Below are positions 61,599-64,000 of a stretch of 64,000 nt of DNA, one piece after another. This DNA is from an uncultured Duncaniella sp. GTDB lineage: Bacteria; Bacteroidota; Bacteroidia; Bacteroidales; Muribaculaceae. Under the pieces are notes generated by a model. That model saw nothing but the letters and a program-made list of their open reading frames with translations. It had not been told where the DNA came from and did not search any database. The position numbers and the translations under genes were made by a program. The DNA lies in NCBI GenBank assembly GCA_910589485.1, contig CAJUSW010000006.1, positions 146,527-210,526 of the forward strand, read 5' to 3'. The first letter of the stretch is position 1, and the number at the start of each line of letters is the position of its first letter.

Positions 61599-62666
61599 AT
61601 GAAGAAACATAACTTCTATGCCGGGCCGTCAATACTTAGCCAGTACACCATCAAGCACACGGCCGATGCAGTAAACAATTTTGCTGAAACCGGGCTTTCG
61701 CTCCTTGAGGTTTCTCATCGCTCCAAGGAATTTGTGGCTGTAATGGACGAGGCTCAGGCTCTTGTCAAGGAGCTCCTCGATGTTCCCGAAGGGTACCACG
61801 TGCTCTATCTCGGTGGCGGTGCAAGCCTCCAGTTCTGCATGGCTCCTATGAACCTCCTCCGCACCAAGGCCGGCTATCTCGACACCGGTACATGGGCTTC
61901 CAACGCTATCAAGGAGGCTCGCCTCTTTGGCGAGGTTGAGGTGCTCGCGTCTTCCAAGGATGCCAACTACACCTTCTATCCCCGTGGCTACGAAGTTCCC
62001 GCTGATCTCGACTATTTCCACATCACCACCAATAATACTATATACGGTACCGAACTTCGCGAGGATCCCGATGTGCCCGTGCCCATGATCGCCGACATGT
62101 CCAGCGACATCTTCTCGCGTCCCGTCGACGTGTCCAAGTACGATCTCATCTACGCCGGTGCCCAGAAGAACCTCGGCCCCGCCGGTGCTACCCTCGTTAT
62201 CGTTAAGGAGAGCGCTCTTGGCAAGGTTGACCGCGCTATCCCCACCATGCTCGACTATCGCACCCACATCAAGAAGGGTTCGATGTTCAATACTCCCCCC
62301 GTGCTTCCCGTCTACTCTTCGCTCATGACTCTCCGTTATTATAAGGAGATGGGTGGCGTGAAGGCTATGGAGAAGATCGACCTCGAGAAGGCCGCTTGCC
62401 TCTACGATGCAATCGACAGCAGCAAGATGTTTGTCGGCACCGCAGCCGAGGATTCCCGCTCCATCATGAACGTAACCTTCGTGATGACCCCAGAGTACAA
62501 GGAGCTTGAGAAGGAGTTCGTTGACTTCTGCCTTGCCCGCGGTATCGTAGGCATCAAGGGTCACCGTTCGGTAGGTGGTTTCCGTGCATCTCTCTACAAT
62601 GCACTCCCCCTCGAGAGCGTGAAGGCTCTTGTCGAGGCTATGAACGAGTTTGAAAAACAGCACTAA
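61599..62666 (+). CDS. serC: Phosphoserine aminotransferase
   Basis: 355 residues from the ATG at 61599 (MKKHNFYAGPSILSQYTIKH); the frame continues upstream but only with non-ATG starts. SerC features include the N-terminal NFYAGPS, GGGASLQFCMAPMNLL for PLP phosphate, ADMSSDIFSRPVDVSKYDLI, and the Schiff-base Lys in YAGAQKNLGPAG, then VGGFRASLYNALPLESVKAL at the end. It converts 3-phosphohydroxypyruvate to phosphoserine. serA follows 18 bp later, so the pathway's first two steps are in one transcript. Confidence 0.96.
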   Translation: MKKHNFYAGPSILSQYTIKHTADAVNNFAETGLSLLEVSHRSKEFVAVMDEAQALVKELLDVPEGYHVLYLGGGASLQFCMAPMNLLRTKAGYLDTGTWASNAIKEARLFGEVEVLASSKDANYTFYPRGYEVPADLDYFHITTNNTIYGTELREDPDVPVPMIADMSSDIFSRPVDVSKYDLIYAGAQKNLGPAGATLVIVKESALGKVDRAIPTMLDYRTHIKKGSMFNTPPVLPVYSSLMTLRYYKEMGGVKAMEKIDLEKAACLYDAIDSSKMFVGTAAEDSRSIMNVTFVMTPEYKELEKEFVDFCLARGIVGIKGHRSVGGFRASLYNALPLESVKALVEAMNEFEKQH

Positions 62667-62684
62667 TCCATTGTCCATACAGCA

Positions 62685-63605
62685 ATGAAAGTACTTATAG
62701 CAACCGAAAAACCGTTTGCTGCCGTTGCAGTCGACGGTATGCGTAAGGTCATCGAGGATGCCGGTGCTGAACTGGTGCTTCTCGAGAAGTACACCGCCAA
62801 GAGCGATCTCCTCGAGGCCGTGGCCGATGTAGACGCTCTCATCATCCGTTCCGACAAGGTGGATGCCGAGGTGCTCGATGCCGCCCGTAACCTTAAGATC
62901 GTGGTGCGTGCAGGCGCCGGATACGATAATATCGACCTCGCCGCCGCTACCGCCCATGGCGTAAGCGCTCAGAATACTCCCGGCCAGAACTCCAACGCCG
63001 TAGCCGAACTCGTGTTTGGCCTCGCCGTGATGATGTGCCGCAACATGTACAACGGCACCTCCGGTTCCGAGCTCAAGGACAAGACCCTCGGTATCCAGGC
63101 TTTCGGCCAGGTGGGTCGCAACGTGGCCCGCATCGGACGTGGTTTCGACATGAACATCTCAGCTCTCGACCCCTACTGCCCCGATGCAGTCATGGAAGAG
63201 GCCGGCGTAACTCCCGTACATTCTGTTGAGGAGCTTTACAAGTCCAATAAGGTTGTGTCCATCCACATCCCCGCTACCCCCGAGACTCGTGGATCCATCG
63301 GCTACGATCTCATAGCATCTATGCCCAAGGGAGGTCTGCTCATCAACACTGCCCGCAAGGAGGTGATCGATGAGGAGGGACTCATCCGCGCTCTCGACGC
63401 ACGTCCCGACATTAAATATGCCGCTGACGTTGCCCCCGAGCGTGCCGCCGAGATCAAGGAGCGTTTTGGCGATCGCGTGTTCTTCACCCCCAAGAAGATG
63501 GGCGCTCAGACATCCGAGGCCAATATCAACGCCGGTATCGCTGCCGCCCGTCAGGTGATAGCATTCCTTACCACTGGCGAGGACCGCTTCCGCGTGAACA
63601 AATAA
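62685..63605 (+). CDS. serA: D-3-phosphoglycerate dehydrogenase, short form with Lys in the catalytic position
   Basis: 306 residues, without the C-terminal ACT domain of E. coli SerA, so serine feedback control by that domain is absent. The NAD domain reads GIQAFGQVGRNVARI with the Asp of ALDPY, and the active-site Arg224 is in NTARKEV. Where most PGDHs have His (PHIGG), this protein has Lys270 in TPKKMGAQTSEAN. The same change is known in Entamoeba histolytica PGDH and in Bacteroides-type enzymes. It makes 3-phosphohydroxypyruvate from 3-phosphoglycerate. The right-hand gap begins after its stop. Confidence 0.93.
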   Translation: MKVLIATEKPFAAVAVDGMRKVIEDAGAELVLLEKYTAKSDLLEAVADVDALIIRSDKVDAEVLDAARNLKIVVRAGAGYDNIDLAAATAHGVSAQNTPGQNSNAVAELVFGLAVMMCRNMYNGTSGSELKDKTLGIQAFGQVGRNVARIGRGFDMNISALDPYCPDAVMEEAGVTPVHSVEELYKSNKVVSIHIPATPETRGSIGYDLIASMPKGGLLINTARKEVIDEEGLIRALDARPDIKYAADVAPERAAEIKERFGDRVFFTPKKMGAQTSEANINAGIAAARQVIAFLTTGEDRFRVNK

Positions 63606-63663
63606 TATCCTTTCCCCGTCCGGCTGTCGCATTCTCATGTGTGGCCGGCGATGAAAAAGTCAT

Positions 63664-63710
63664 AGTCTGCCATCCGGCTCTTGTATGGAACCGGATGGCA
63701 GACTTTTTTT
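63664..63710 (+). terminator. Terminator of serC-serA
   Basis: AGTCTGCCATCCGG (63664-63677) and CCGGATGGCAGACT (63691-63704) form a perfect 14-bp stem with a 13-base loop, followed by TTTTTT. It is 59 bp after the serA stop. The remaining 290 bp to the edge contain no gene. Confidence 0.9.
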
Positions 63711-63933
63711 GTTAGACCGGATTATTCGTGAACCGTCCGGCTGATCATTGTTGACGATGCGGCCATCAGAATAGGGTGGGGTGAAGAACGAGGAAAATGA
63801 GAGAATTTGGTACGTGAATCATCCGTTTGCGGTAAATCGTTAATTATCAATGTAATAGGCTGGATGTTTAAATAAATACGTCTTTCCGGGTTCTCGCTTA
63901 AGTGTTAAATAACTGTTAAATTGTATTTGAAAT

Positions 63934-63964
63934 TTGGAGGATAATGAGAAAGTGTCTACCTTTG
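63934..63964 (+). promoter_or_regulatory. Strong promoter reading out of the right edge
   Basis: TTG at 63934-63936 (within AATTTGG), a 20-bp spacer and TACCTTTG at 63957-63964 match the Bacteroidetes promoter fully. Transcription would start near 63971; the gene it serves lies beyond the window. A stable-RNA or a long-leader gene is possible but cannot be told. Confidence 0.7.
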
Positions 63965-64000
63965 CACTCGCTTTTGAGAAGCACCCCTCACAGTGGTGAA

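Overview
The window looks like chromosome of a gut-type Bacteroidales bacterium, most likely Muribaculaceae or a close relative. The support is a SusC/SusD pair, a type IX secretion (Por) gene cluster, NADP-malic enzyme fused to a phosphotransacetylase-like domain, a SecA of more than 1100 residues, Bacteroidetes-specific DUF4292 and OstA-like proteins, and repeated promoters of the Bacteroidetes form TTTG-N19/20-TAnnTTTG. The family placement is inference; no rRNA gene is present to settle it.

Layout. 1-4443 (minus): a glycan-uptake SusD (cut by the left edge) and SusC; the SusC reading frame is broken at a run of nine C bases, one base away from restoring a full signal peptide. 4680-12360 (minus): envelope and housekeeping genes (EnvC-like amidase activator, DUF4292 lipoprotein, TPR protein, dUTPase, unknown lipoprotein, prolyl oligopeptidase). 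12632-15792 (plus): ECF sigma factor, porin, a tiny secreted protein that is almost only a T9SS-type C-terminal signal, and a lipid kinase. 15910-17769: an AT-rich orphan lipoprotein. 18002-32528 (minus): maeB, secA, a phosphatase-fold protein, DUF4105, mutL, an OstA-like protein and a SurA-like chaperone. 32756-34039 (plus): a cytidylate-kinase-like protein and a Crp-type regulator.

34048-40483 is the accessory stretch: a BACON/leucine-rich-repeat lipoprotein, two paralogous small exported proteins, tRNA-Pro, an orphan membrane protein set among repeats (GACCA-type, 75-bp and 16-bp families), a RelE/ParE toxin-antitoxin pair and gpmA. 40533-44672 (plus): a LexA/CI-like S24 regulator and sufC-sufD-sufS with its own promoter but without sufB.

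44729-53414 (minus): a glycosyltransferase and porT-porP-porK-porL-porM-porN, the core of the type IX secretion machine, with a nucleoside phosphorylase upstream. 53485-59924 (minus): dprA, acyl-CoA thioesterase and ligase, a TPR protein, a PstS-like lipoprotein and a small membrane protein. 60164-63605 (plus): rarA, then serC and serA for serine synthesis; the SerA has Lys in place of the catalytic His. A strong promoter reads out of the right edge.

No prophage, insertion sequence or CRISPR array was seen. The points most worth checking are the SusC homopolymer switch, the stand-alone T9SS signal protein, the sufB-less suf operon, the SerA and MutL active-site changes, and the repeat families around 37.4-40.5 kb.
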